A DNA stretch of 64,000 nt from Clostridium sp. E02. GTDB lineage: Bacteria; Bacillota; Clostridia; Lachnospirales; Lachnospiraceae. Under the pieces are notes generated by a model. It searched no databases, was not told the DNA's origin, and was given only the letters and a program-made list of their open reading frames with translations. Location of the stretch: assembly GCF_003833015.1 (NCBI RefSeq), contig NZ_RJLQ01000016.1, positions 59,538-123,537 of the forward strand, written 5' to 3'. A program made the translations under genes and the position numbers. This document shows positions 31,888 to 39,991 of this stretch, piece after piece (position 1 is the first letter of the stretch; each line of letters starts with the position of its first letter).

Positions 31888-34800
31888 TTATGTTGTCTTA
31901 AGCGTATATCCGCTTCTTTTTTCTAAATCTGATAACTTACTTTTAATCTCACGAATATCAATGTTTACAGTCAAATCCATTGCTTCTATCGCATCAATAA
32001 TCTTCTGAAGCAGATCGACCATAAGAGCCAGATAATGGTCTGACATATTTTCCGTTGGCATAGACATCGCTTGATTAGCCATAGTCTGTATCTGGTCTGT
32101 CGTCCCATTGCTACGTCCCGAAGTTCCGATCAGGGACAGCTGCGGTGTTGCATTGCCTACAATGGCGCTCATACTGGAAGCTAGTGGAGCAATGGCTGAT
32201 CTCATTCCATACTGTACAGCCCTGGTAATTCCTTCTGTGATCTGCATATTATTGGCAACGGCCGCCTTACCTCCCCAGTTTCCAACCATTTCTGGATTGC
32301 CGTTTTCATTCGCAACAAACAAACTTCCGGAAGTAGGGAATCCTCCGGTTGCATGGCCCTTCACACCTGGTCCACTATTTACGTGCACCTTTCTTCTTCC
32401 AGGACCAGAAGAATCTTTTTTGTTCTCTTTTTCCTCATCTTCCTCTGCATCTTCTTGAGCTTTGCTAAACACATTTTTCACTCCGTCAACCACATCATCA
32501 AAAACTTTTCCAACAATACCAGCTATTTTACCTAACCAATCAGTGATATCTGTCCAGATTGCTTTCATGCCATCCCATAGTTTATTCATGACACTCTTGC
32601 CGATTTCCAGCATTTCATCCAACTTAAATACGTCTTTGATTTTCTGCCAAATTTCATCAAACCAAGTCTTAATTGAATTCCACTTTTCTTCAATGGTGGA
32701 TTTAACACTATCCCAGATCTCAGATAGCTTATCCCGGAGGGCTTCAAAGATTTCAGAAGCTTTGCTTTTAATTGAATCCCATATGTTTGACGCAAACGTC
32801 TTAATGCCATTCCATACTACTTCCCAAATACCTTTTATTACATCAAGAACAGTCTTTATAATTGAACTTATTACGTTTATTGCTATGGAAATTATGCCCT
32901 TCATAGCGTCCCAAATGCTGTTAAAGAAGGTTTTGATCCCCTCCCATGCCTTATGCCAATCGCCAGTGAACACACCGACAATAAAATCTATAAGGCCACC
33001 AAGAGCCGTTAAAATATCTCCTATAACTTTACTTACCCCCTCAAAAAACAGAAAAAAGCCATCAATGACATTTTGAATAAACTTAGCAATGATAGGCGCT
33101 GCAGTATCCATAAACCATAAGATAAAGGGCAATAAAATCGTTTTCCACAGGGTTGTAATGGCGTCTGCAACTTTACTCCCAAACTCCATGAACTTGTCAA
33201 TTAAAGGCGATAGGTACTGTTCTCTAAACTCTTGAAAGCGCTCAGACAATTCTGTCAATATGGGAAGGAAGTAAGTGTTATAAATTTCTAAAAATTTTGT
33301 TGCCATCTCTGTAAATCCCTCTTTAAAAGAATCAATCATGGGTTTTACATGAGCGTCGTAAGTCTCGTTTAACTTTGTAAAAACTTCTTCTACGATAGAC
33401 TTTATTTCAGTGAAAATAGGTTCCACTGCTGAAAAAGTGTCTTCGAGCGTCCGCTTAATTAATTCCTTGTTTTCAATAAAAGGGGCTGTAATAACATCAA
33501 TTAAATCTCGGGCTAGCTTACCAACGAGCTCCGTAGCTCCCATAAAGGCACTTGTGAATATTCCTATAATATCTGCTGTGATCTGCTTTGCGCTATCGCT
33601 TTGAAACGCTGAGAAGATAGTGGCAAGAGCGGTATTGGCATTCCCGTAAATGTCAGCAATTTCACCGCCAATATCAAACATGGAAATCATGAACTTCTTT
33701 ATGCGATCACCGTTTTGCTCTAAGTACTTATCAATTCCTCCTAACAGGTTATCCGCAATGGTAGCCCCTATGGAAGCCATGCTCCCCGCTGTCTTTCCCA
33801 TGCTTAGTGCAACTCGATTTCCAAAGTCCTCTGCGGAAGCCAGAACTGTCTGATCCGTAAAAATATCTTTTAAACTTTGTCCAATGCCCTGTACTGATTG
33901 TTTGATATTATCCAGTACTGAGGTATCTCCAAAGCCAATATTAAAACCACCTTTAAAATGACTTTCCAATTCCCTGACTTTATCAATCAAGGATTTATAC
34001 TTGTTCTCTAACTCTTCCGGCTTGGTGGCATCCTGCTCTCCCATATCAAACTCATCCGTTGCATAATCACCGGTACCTCCTCCACCGGAACTACCACTGT
34101 CAGAACCCGTATCAGGGTTAATGACATTCAATTCATCAATCCCAGTGGACATTCCCTTGATATCTTTAGCTGCCTTTTTAGCTGCTCCACCCGTTCCGCT
34201 GACTGCTCCAGAAGCTTTATCCGCAGAATCGGTAACAGCTTCCATGCCTGAAACAGCTGCAGCCGATGCGCCACCGGAACCTTTCTTTCCAGATACCAGT
34301 TCCGTAAACGATTTAAATGCATTCGCAAGGCTCATCAGCTTTCCAATAATTGTATTAATCACTTTAATGACTGGAGTAAGAACATTGATGAGTCCCTGTC
34401 CGATAGTTGCCTTTAGGGAGTCAAACTGTAGCTTTAAAATACGCACCTGATTGGCCCATTGATCACTGGTCCGGATAAAATCCCCGGAAGCCAGGGTCAG
34501 TCGATCTTGCACAAATTGATATCGCAAGGCTACTTTTTCGGCTTCCGACATCTTGGCCGTTACTTTTCCGTAGCCATTGGCCATAGCATAAGCATCTAAG
34601 GCATTCTGGGTCATGACAATGCCCAGATCTTTTAACGTTTCTGTTTCCCCAGTATATACGGATTTTAACTTTGTATATGCCTCGTCTTGAGAAATGTTAT
34701 AAAAAGATGCCACATCGCCAGACAGGCCAGTTAGAGTTGTGGACATGTCATAAGCCGCCTTTTCTGAAAAACCGAAGGCTTTCGACATGGCTCCAAATGT

Positions 34801-35148
34801 ACCTGTGAATTTCTTGGCCATAGTTTCGGACAGACCAAAAGACTGTGCGGCATTTTGAGCAAAATCATTTACCTGCTTTTTCATATGGGGAAATGTTACA
34901 TCAACTACATTTTGTACCTCTGTCAGATCAGATCCCAGTTTAATGCAGGAAGCACCAAAATCTACTATTTTCTTAACCGCAAAAGCAGCCGCCAGGGCTC
35001 CCCCTATTTTCGTGGCAAACCCTGACATTTGGTTGGCTAAGGAATTCCCTGCCCTCCCTGCGGTTCCCTGAATGCCAGCCATTTGTCTATTGAAACTATT
35101 TTGATTAACAACCAGGTCAAGTCCTATCTGACCCACGCTTTCAGCCAT
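31888..35148 (-). CDS. Tape measure protein
   Basis: This 1086-residue protein sets tail length. The N-terminus is a long helical region (GSDLTEVQNVVDVTFPHMKK and the conserved YNISQDEAYTKLKSVYTGE), followed by a linker rich in Gly and Ser (about 330-370), hydrophobic stretches around 640-740 and Trp-containing repeats (WDSIKSKASEIFEALRDKL). From the usual ratio of about 0.15 nm per residue the tail would be near 160 nm. A GAGGTGAG site precedes the ATG. Confidence 0.95.
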   Translation of the reverse strand: MAESVGQIGLDLVVNQNSFNRQMAGIQGTAGRAGNSLANQMSGFATKIGGALAAAFAVKKIVDFGASCIKLGSDLTEVQNVVDVTFPHMKKQVNDFAQNAAQSFGLSETMAKKFTGTFGAMSKAFGFSEKAAYDMSTTLTGLSGDVASFYNISQDEAYTKLKSVYTGETETLKDLGIVMTQNALDAYAMANGYGKVTAKMSEAEKVALRYQFVQDRLTLASGDFIRTSDQWANQVRILKLQFDSLKATIGQGLINVLTPVIKVINTIIGKLMSLANAFKSFTELVSGKKGSGGASAAAVSGMEAVTDSADKASGAVSGTGGAAKKAAKDIKGMSTGIDELNVINPDTGSDSGSSGGGGTGDYATDEFDMGEQDATKPEELENKYKSLIDKVRELESHFKGGFNIGFGDTSVLDNIKQSVQGIGQSLKDIFTDQTVLASAEDFGNRVALSMGKTAGSMASIGATIADNLLGGIDKYLEQNGDRIKKFMISMFDIGGEIADIYGNANTALATIFSAFQSDSAKQITADIIGIFTSAFMGATELVGKLARDLIDVITAPFIENKELIKRTLEDTFSAVEPIFTEIKSIVEEVFTKLNETYDAHVKPMIDSFKEGFTEMATKFLEIYNTYFLPILTELSERFQEFREQYLSPLIDKFMEFGSKVADAITTLWKTILLPFILWFMDTAAPIIAKFIQNVIDGFFLFFEGVSKVIGDILTALGGLIDFIVGVFTGDWHKAWEGIKTFFNSIWDAMKGIISIAINVISSIIKTVLDVIKGIWEVVWNGIKTFASNIWDSIKSKASEIFEALRDKLSEIWDSVKSTIEEKWNSIKTWFDEIWQKIKDVFKLDEMLEIGKSVMNKLWDGMKAIWTDITDWLGKIAGIVGKVFDDVVDGVKNVFSKAQEDAEEDEEKENKKDSSGPGRRKVHVNSGPGVKGHATGGFPTSGSLFVANENGNPEMVGNWGGKAAVANNMQITEGITRAVQYGMRSAIAPLASSMSAIVGNATPQLSLIGTSGRSNGTTDQIQTMANQAMSMPTENMSDHYLALMVDLLQKIIDAIEAMDLTVNIDIREIKSKLSDLEKRSGYTLKTT

Positions 35149-35162
35149 TACTTACTCACCTC

Positions 35163-35525
35163 CTATCCACACAGCTGCGCAAACATCTGTTCCAATGCTT
35201 CCATCTCCTGCTCATATGTTACTGAAGACATATTTTCCGCCTTCCGGTTCCTCCAGGCATCATAAATGCGCTTTTGATCTTTGTTAAAGTTCTTGATCAC
35301 ACTTTTATCCGTCTCTGATCGAATAGCAACCATACGCCCAATAGGGGTTTCAGGAGCCATTCCGGAGAGCAAGGTCTTAAACTCGTCCCAGCTTACGGTT
35401 TCAAAATCTTTGGTACGAATACGCAACCCGTACTGCGTCATAAAACTGGAAACAATTAAGTCCCAGTCTTCAAATAGATCGTAGTACGGGTCACTGCTCT
35501 CCCTGGCTAATGTCCTCCCCTGTAA
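35163..35525 (-). CDS. Tail assembly chaperone, frameshift extension (gpT-like)
   Basis: This frame lies between the gpG-like gene and the tape measure gene, exactly where siphoviruses encode the gpG-gpGT chaperone pair. It stays open upstream of its only ATG (35441) through DPYYDLFEDWDLIVSS and into the end of the gpG-like gene, with no ribosome site before that ATG. The frame is +1 relative to gpG. A stop at 35526-35528 confines the shift to the last 35 bases of gpG, where GGGG (35520-35517) allows tRNA-Gly to slip +1. The fusion product would be about 208 residues. The +1 direction is read from the frames; that it is used is inference. Confidence 0.65.
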   Translation of the reverse strand, partial: LQGRTLARESSDPYYDLFEDWDLIVSSFMTQYGLRIRTKDFETVSWDEFKTLLSGMAPETPIGRMVAIRSETDKSVIKNFNKDQKRIYDAWRNRKAENMSSVTYEQEMEALEQMFAQLCG

Positions 35526-35790
35526 TTAAACCGACTGCTTCCTGAACCACCACAATCAGATCATTAAAGTTAAGCCCCAGTTTTTCAATTTCCTTTTTTG
35601 ACTTTTCCGGAAACATCATGTCGTAGGTTTTTAAAATCTCATTTACTCCCGGATCTTTTGCACCCATGACTCCCATAACCTTTAACATTGTAGGGGCATC
35701 TGCGTTTACTTCCAGTTTCTTTCCCTTGATCATCAATGAAGGGTTTCCTTCAAATGTGAGTTTATCCGTAATATCAACCACTTTTGCCAT
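35491..35790 (-). CDS. Tail assembly chaperone, short form (gpG-like)
   Basis: This 99-residue protein (MAKVVDITDKLTFEGNPSLM) has a beta-rich N-terminus and a helical C-terminus, and follows the major tail protein gene. Such proteins coat the tape measure during tail assembly. It stops at 35491 unless ribosomes shift frame to add the gpT-like domain. GGAGG precedes the ATG. Confidence 0.75.
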   Translation of the reverse strand: MAKVVDITDKLTFEGNPSLMIKGKKLEVNADAPTMLKVMGVMGAKDPGVNEILKTYDMMFPEKSKKEIEKLGLNFNDLIVVVQEAVGLITGEDISQGEQ

Positions 35791-35804
35791 AGCTTATTTC
35801 CTCC

Positions 35805-36272
35805 TTATTTTGTTGACACTGTTGTTTTAGCTATTGTTTTAGCTGCTTCTGTAAATGTTGGCTTACCTTTACACTTCACTTCAAATTCCAAAGCGTCTAC
35901 TGCCGTACTATCTCCACCTGCGGGAGTGGTTACGTTAATGATCGCATCAAAAGACACGATCGCACCGGAAGGCATTTCCCATTCAAATGGCGCCATCACG
36001 TCATTCCCGGATTTCCATGCAAGACCTGCCACGTAATCATTGCCCGGATCTCCGTAAGTACGCTTACCCTGGAAGGAGAATGACAGTTTTTTACTGGTCA
36101 TCATAGCATTGCCCCAGCCTTCGTGCTCCATGGCATTCCACTCTTCTACACCCCCCTCAATGCTGGGAGCAAAATTCGTCAGATTTGCGATCATGATCAT
36201 AGTGTCCTTTAGTCCGTTTAAGCCGACTTTAAACTTGTTGTTATTTACCGGATATACCTTAGCTTCTGACAT
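35805..36272 (-). CDS. Major tail protein
   Basis: This 155-residue protein starts MSEAKVYPVNNNKFKVGLNG and is a compact beta-rich tail-tube subunit (SFSFQGKRTYGDPGNDYVAG). It lies after the tail terminator-like gene and before the chaperones, the canonical position. Start 36272 is chosen over a GTG at 36281 because AGGTGA lies a proper distance upstream. Confidence 0.85.
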   Translation of the reverse strand: MSEAKVYPVNNNKFKVGLNGLKDTMIMIANLTNFAPSIEGGVEEWNAMEHEGWGNAMMTSKKLSFSFQGKRTYGDPGNDYVAGLAWKSGNDVMAPFEWEMPSGAIVSFDAIINVTTPAGGDSTAVDALEFEVKCKGKPTFTEAAKTIAKTTVSTK

Positions 36273-36277
36273 AAATA

Positions 36278-36685
36278 TCACCTGTTCCTTTCATAAATAA
36301 AATCCAGCCAAATAACATATTCATACACCCCTGTATCATCTGACCCAACGTCTTGCGGTTCGGGAACCATCAGACGCAGATAGTTAATATGGATATCTCC
36401 TATGGTAAGGCTGGATACACTTCTTAGTTTCTCAAATAAATTATAGGCCGTTTTTTCTGTCTCATCTTTGCTTTTGCTCCAATGGATCAGGAGTGATACG
36501 GGCTTCGTGTCGTAGGTGGTACATTCTAGACCGCCTATAGCAATGTTTGCAGGACCGGAAATCGGCCGGCTGTAAACCCCGATAGACTTTTGCTTTTTGT
36601 TATCCAGCTTTCCAATGTAAACATTATCATCTGCCACAATCTCCAAACCAGATATATACTGGCGGATATCTTTTAAGGCCAGCAT
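36278..36685 (-). CDS. Tail-completion / minor capsid-type protein
   Basis: This 135-residue protein resembles minor capsid proteins of Gram-positive siphoviruses that act as tail terminators: IRQYISGLEIVADDNVYIGK, then SRPISGPANIAIGGL. It is predicted to cap the tail tube at the head end. The ATG overlaps the stop of the upstream gene (TGATG). Confidence 0.75.
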   Translation of the reverse strand: MLALKDIRQYISGLEIVADDNVYIGKLDNKKQKSIGVYSRPISGPANIAIGGLECTTYDTKPVSLLIHWSKSKDETEKTAYNLFEKLRSVSSLTIGDIHINYLRLMVPEPQDVGSDDTGVYEYVIWLDFIYERNR

Positions 36686-37086
36686 CACACACCACCTACT
36701 CTCTTATAAAATTTCTTAAATGCCTTAGGAGCAAAATCTTCTTTGCTTCCTCCAGGTTCCCAGTCTTCATACCAATGTCCCTTTGCGTTGGGGTTCTCGT
36801 CAGTTTGGAACTTATATTCCGGGTGAAAGTACAAACGTCTCGCATAAGGGGTACTGGTCACAAGCTGAACCTTTCCTTTGGAGGAATCCGAATAATCAGC
36901 AAAGAAACTTTCACCCTGCAAATTACCGGTATCAAATGGTACCACCTGAGCTTGTATAACTTCAGTATGCAGTGCTTCCGCTGTCATTTCTAAAACTGTA
37001 ACAGCCGCCTGTGTTAACTTCCTAATACGTGGCATATTCATTTTTACCGTTGACCTCACCTGCATCAGATCACCTCCAGGGTGCAA
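36685..37086 (-). CDS. Minor capsid protein (Minor_capsid_2 type)
   Basis: This 133-residue protein carries a helical N-terminus (MPRIRKLTQAAVTVLEMTAE) and a conserved VPFDTGNLQGESF segment seen in head-tail joining proteins of this group, followed by TPYARRLYFHPEY. It overlaps both neighbours. A role at the head-tail junction is inferred from family and place. Confidence 0.8.
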   Translation of the reverse strand: MHPGGDLMQVRSTVKMNMPRIRKLTQAAVTVLEMTAEALHTEVIQAQVVPFDTGNLQGESFFADYSDSSKGKVQLVTSTPYARRLYFHPEYKFQTDENPNAKGHWYEDWEPGGSKEDFAPKAFKKFYKRVGGV

Positions 37087-37430
37087 AAGTTCACTGTTCC
37101 ATCTGGATTCCGGTTCTTTGTTCCTTGCTCAATCCGTCGATCTTCCCCAAATATAGTAACGGTACCCCCGCTTAGGGTTGGGAAGTCTGGCGCAATATCA
37201 CCGGGGAACATAGCCCTTCCGGTTATCTGTATCAACTTTTTCTCTGCAGTAAAGATTGTCTTTGTTTTATCTTGGAAGTTACATTTTAAGTCTGGAAGAT
37301 CTGCCATGTACTTTGGCTCTCCTAGGTTGTTGAGCTCCTCACTTTCCAGATGGACATGGATATCTGTCTTGCAGAGCCTTTTTGGTACAAGACAAGGGTA
37401 TTTCATAGACACCTCGCAATCCTGCAACAC
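37065..37430 (-). CDS. Minor capsid protein (Minor_capsid_1 type), head-tail joining
   Basis: This 121-residue protein (MLQDCEVSMKYPCLVPKRLC, with an FPTLSGGTVTIFGE segment) matches the small beta-barrel joining proteins that precede Minor_capsid_2 genes. An in-frame ATG nine codons on (MKYPCLVPK) could be the true start. It overlaps the connector gene by 28 bases. Confidence 0.7.
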   Translation of the reverse strand: MLQDCEVSMKYPCLVPKRLCKTDIHVHLESEELNNLGEPKYMADLPDLKCNFQDKTKTIFTAEKKLIQITGRAMFPGDIAPDFPTLSGGTVTIFGEDRRIEQGTKNRNPDGTVNFCTLEVI

Positions 37431-37795
37431 AAGCCTGTCTGGGATAACTGGGCATATACATCTCGTTTCATAGCCACACCTTTATCCATGAATACATTCC
37501 AGGAGCTCCCAAACTGAGCTGATACCCCATTAATACTATAGCTGGACAGGATTGTGTTAATCTCATCCGAATTTTCGTATTCGAAATCTGCTTGCTGACA
37601 GATCACTTCCTGAATGACTTCCTGCTGGAACTCAGTTAAACTAGAAATTCCCCGGCCCACAATGCGGTTGTAGGTCAGGGAATCAATATGCCGGCTGGCT
37701 TGTCGAAGTACTTTTTCCAGATCTTCATCTGGTACAATATCACCTTTGTATATATCTTTGTAATATTCCGGAGTTGCGTAAGGCTGATATGCCAT
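37403..37795 (-). CDS. Head-tail connector (adaptor) protein
   Basis: This 130-residue helical protein (MAYQPYATPEYYKDIYKGDI, then DLEKVLRQASRHIDSLTYNR) resembles gp6/gp15-type head-completion adaptors. Start 37795 is set by AGGTGA upstream; the frame extends further but overlaps the previous gene. It follows the capsid gene by one small gene, as usual. Confidence 0.8.
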   Translation of the reverse strand: MAYQPYATPEYYKDIYKGDIVPDEDLEKVLRQASRHIDSLTYNRIVGRGISSLTEFQQEVIQEVICQQADFEYENSDEINTILSSYSINGVSAQFGSSWNVFMDKGVAMKRDVYAQLSQTGLCCRIARCL

Positions 37796-37796
37796 C

Positions 37797-38075
37797 TTAT
37801 TCACCTGCTTTCTGGCTTCTAGTTCTTCCTTTCTTTGTCTCCTTATCAGGTTCTTTTTCCGCATTTACTTCCGGGGCTTCGGGATTCTCCTCTTGAGGTT
37901 CCCTTAGATCTTTTGCAGGATCAGGATCTCCTGATTCCGGTAAATCCCCTGCTTCATACCCATGGCTTTTGAACCAATGTAACAGGCGCGGATCCTCTGT
38001 CTCTCCCACGCCATTGCAAAATGGTACGCTGGCAGACGTACCTGTGTACTGTTTATTGGGTGAAAATACTTTCAT
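37797..38075 (-). CDS. Small acidic phage head protein, unknown function
   Basis: This 92-residue protein has an ordered N-terminus (MKVFSPNKQYTGTSASVPFC, LLHWFKSHGYEAGD) and a disordered Glu/Pro/Lys-rich tail. Short proteins of this sort are often found directly after the capsid gene; their role is unknown. A GGAGG site precedes the ATG. Confidence 0.65.
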   Translation of the reverse strand: MKVFSPNKQYTGTSASVPFCNGVGETEDPRLLHWFKSHGYEAGDLPESGDPDPAKDLREPQEENPEAPEVNAEKEPDKETKKGRTRSQKAGE

Positions 38076-38086
38076 AGAATACCTCC

Positions 38087-39046
38087 TTATTTCACTTTAA
38101 TGCCACGGAACACACCTGCAGCTTTGGAAGCTTTTAATGCGATTGCAGCATTCATTTCTACTTCACCAGTCTTTACAGCTCCCGCGGTAGAGAAATCAGG
38201 CAACCATGTTTGTACTGGTGCTACTCCTGCAAAAGATACACCATGAAGTCCGTCCAGAGCTAACCTTGCTGCATAAAGAGATGTGATTCCTTTTGTTCCA
38301 TCAATCGATACAACATCATCATTGGTTCCTGGCTTTGTTCTTAAGTCTACGAAGGGAATATTTCCATAGGACTCTACATTGGTTCCCCAATCAGTCTTAG
38401 TTACCTGATACATAGAGGCACGTCTTGCACAAGCCCGAAGTTTGGAAATCAGCTTCGTATTCCCGGCAATGAACGACGGTTCTCCGTCCAGCCCTCTAAG
38501 GAATTCATCTAACATATCTAAAAAGTACTGGAAATTGTCAGTCACCAATTTTGAAGTGGACAGGTCGATGGCGGTCTCACCGGTGTTGTATTCTGTAGAA
38601 CTACCGGTTAAAGCTTTGTCCAGTCCGTCAAAAGCGTCACTGTCCACCGCACTGTCACCGTTAATAAATGTATCATTAAATAATGCCTGTGCTGCTTTAA
38701 TCTTCTGGGTTTGCTGCAGCTCTAACTCCGATACGATACCGCCCATATTTGCAATGACACGGTCAATCTGATAAGAACCCCCAAATACCTTAATGTCCAC
38801 GGAATGACGTTCCTTGGTAACTTCACTCGGTGTGTATTCCTTATTGATCTCACGGAACTGTGCGGTAGGTTGCGTTTTCAACCTTGTATAAGAATAAGTC
38901 GGGGTTGCTCCGCCACCGGTAGGGGATACGGTATCATCAAAAGTAAGGTGATCCAGAATCCAGTTGGATTTACGGAATTCATCAATAACTCCCATTTGCA
39001 GGTCGTCCTGCACATTTTTTCTTGCTTCTGCTAACGTAATAGCCAT
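38087..39046 (-). CDS. Major capsid protein (HK97-type)
   Basis: This 319-residue protein starts MAITLAEARKNVQDDLQMGV and shows the N-arm and E-loop pattern YSYTRLKTQPTAQFREINKE of this capsid group, with VFGGSYQIDRVIANMGG in the core. It is preceded by a scaffold gene, so no propeptide is expected. The length and surroundings fit an HK97-fold shell protein. Confidence 0.92.
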   Translation of the reverse strand: MAITLAEARKNVQDDLQMGVIDEFRKSNWILDHLTFDDTVSPTGGGATPTYSYTRLKTQPTAQFREINKEYTPSEVTKERHSVDIKVFGGSYQIDRVIANMGGIVSELELQQTQKIKAAQALFNDTFINGDSAVDSDAFDGLDKALTGSSTEYNTGETAIDLSTSKLVTDNFQYFLDMLDEFLRGLDGEPSFIAGNTKLISKLRACARRASMYQVTKTDWGTNVESYGNIPFVDLRTKPGTNDDVVSIDGTKGITSLYAARLALDGLHGVSFAGVAPVQTWLPDFSTAGAVKTGEVEMNAAIALKASKAAGVFRGIKVK

Positions 39047-39065
39047 AATTCATTCATCTCCTTAA

Positions 39066-39668
39066 TTATGTATTTGAAGGTATTTGTGATTGAAGCTTGG
39101 CTTCAATTGCCGACTTCATATCAACTTTACCTTCATCGGTTTTTAGTTGCTGTTGGGTCCGTTGTCCAGGAGCACCCAATGGTCGAAACCCTGGCTTCGG
39201 ATCTGTATCTGGTTTAACCTCTTTAAACAGGAATGGCTTTGACTCTTTGATAGACTTAATCTGCTCTTCCAGACCAGTAACTTTACCGTCATCACCCAGA
39301 ATAAGCTTAGATTTATCGAATAAACCGGTTACCAATTCCGTGTCTTGAGCTGTATCTCCCAGAGTAAACTTAATAGCAGCATTCATTTTCAGTTCCTTAA
39401 CCTCTCCCTCATAAGTCTCTTTGGCTTTTTGATTTTCTTTCTGCAGGTCATCAATCTGTTTTTTCAGTTCTTCGTTGTCTCCGCTGGATTTTTTTATATC
39501 TTCCAGTTGAGTGTCGCGCTCGGTCAACTGACCTTTCGTCTGTTTCAGTTCTTCCTTTACCTGTTCTAGGTTTCCTTTGGAATCTTCAATGTCTTTGCCG
39601 TTCTCTGCCATGATTTTGTCCACGGTCTCCTTGTCCAGCCCCATGTCTTCTAAGTATTTACGTTTCAT
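39066..39668 (-). CDS. Capsid scaffolding protein
   Basis: This 200-residue protein is a long Glu/Lys/Gln-rich coiled coil (about residues 30-100: LEQVKEELKQTKGQLTERDT), with a helical C-terminus (FKEVKPDTDPKPGFRPLG). It should direct capsid assembly and leave the shell afterwards. It lies directly before the capsid gene. GGAG precedes the ATG. Confidence 0.9.
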   Translation of the reverse strand: MKRKYLEDMGLDKETVDKIMAENGKDIEDSKGNLEQVKEELKQTKGQLTERDTQLEDIKKSSGDNEELKKQIDDLQKENQKAKETYEGEVKELKMNAAIKFTLGDTAQDTELVTGLFDKSKLILGDDGKVTGLEEQIKSIKESKPFLFKEVKPDTDPKPGFRPLGAPGQRTQQQLKTDEGKVDMKSAIEAKLQSQIPSNT

Positions 39669-39673
39669 ATGTG

Positions 39674-39802
39674 TTACTCCTTTCTCGCTACGCTTTTTAC
39701 GGGGTTGCTTCCCTGCGTTGATAGTTTTACGTCATTCCGGACAATTTTAGGTACAAAAATAACACCCAGGGATTCCTGCGTGCTTAGTAGCTTGCCTCTC
39801 AT
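39674..39802 (-). CDS. Possible 42-residue protein, unknown
   Basis: This frame encodes MRGKLLSTQESLGVIFVPKI and a basic end, and runs to 6 bases before the scaffold ATG. It has no clear ribosome site, and a perfect palindrome overlaps its start, so it may be only leader DNA. Confidence 0.3.
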   Translation of the reverse strand: MRGKLLSTQESLGVIFVPKIVRNDVKLSTQGSNPVKSVARKE

Positions 39803-39815
39803 TGCGATATCGCAA
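39802..39815. promoter_or_regulatory. Perfect 14-bp palindrome before the scaffold gene
   Basis: TTGCGATATCGCAA is its own reverse complement and sits between a terminator-like hairpin and the scaffold gene. An operator role is inferred. Confidence 0.4.
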
Positions 39816-39824
39816 CTTGTATCT

Positions 39825-39861
39825 AAAAATACCACCAGCCAATTTACTGACTAGCGGTATT
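39825..39861 (-). terminator. Terminator-like hairpin inside the late operon
   Basis: On the minus strand AATACCGCTAG pairs with CTGGTGGTATT (two wobbles) and is followed by TTTTT. It separates head-packaging genes from scaffold and capsid genes. Confidence 0.6.
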
Positions 39862-39991
39862 AAATCCTACCTTGTTTTTTCAATTCTTCAATTTCTTCTC
39901 TTGTGAGTTTTTTGGGTTTCAATGGCTCTGACATTTTTTCTTCCCAATTTTTTCTTTCTTCTTCATTCATTTCTTTCAAATATGAACTCAT
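39860..39991 (-). CDS. 43-residue charged phage protein
   Basis: This small helical protein (MSSYLKEMNEEERKNWEEKM, ending in a Lys/Glu-rich stretch) has a strong GGAGG site 7 bases before an ATG that overlaps the upstream stop (ATGA). The signals argue for a real gene; its function is unknown. Confidence 0.6.
   Translation of the reverse strand: MSSYLKEMNEEERKNWEEKMSEPLKPKKLTREEIEELKKQGRI

Noticed and set aside
35491..35528. -1 frameshift of the lambda G-T type
   Set aside because: The frames differ by +1 (or -2). No heptamer slippery site is present, while GGGG supports +1.
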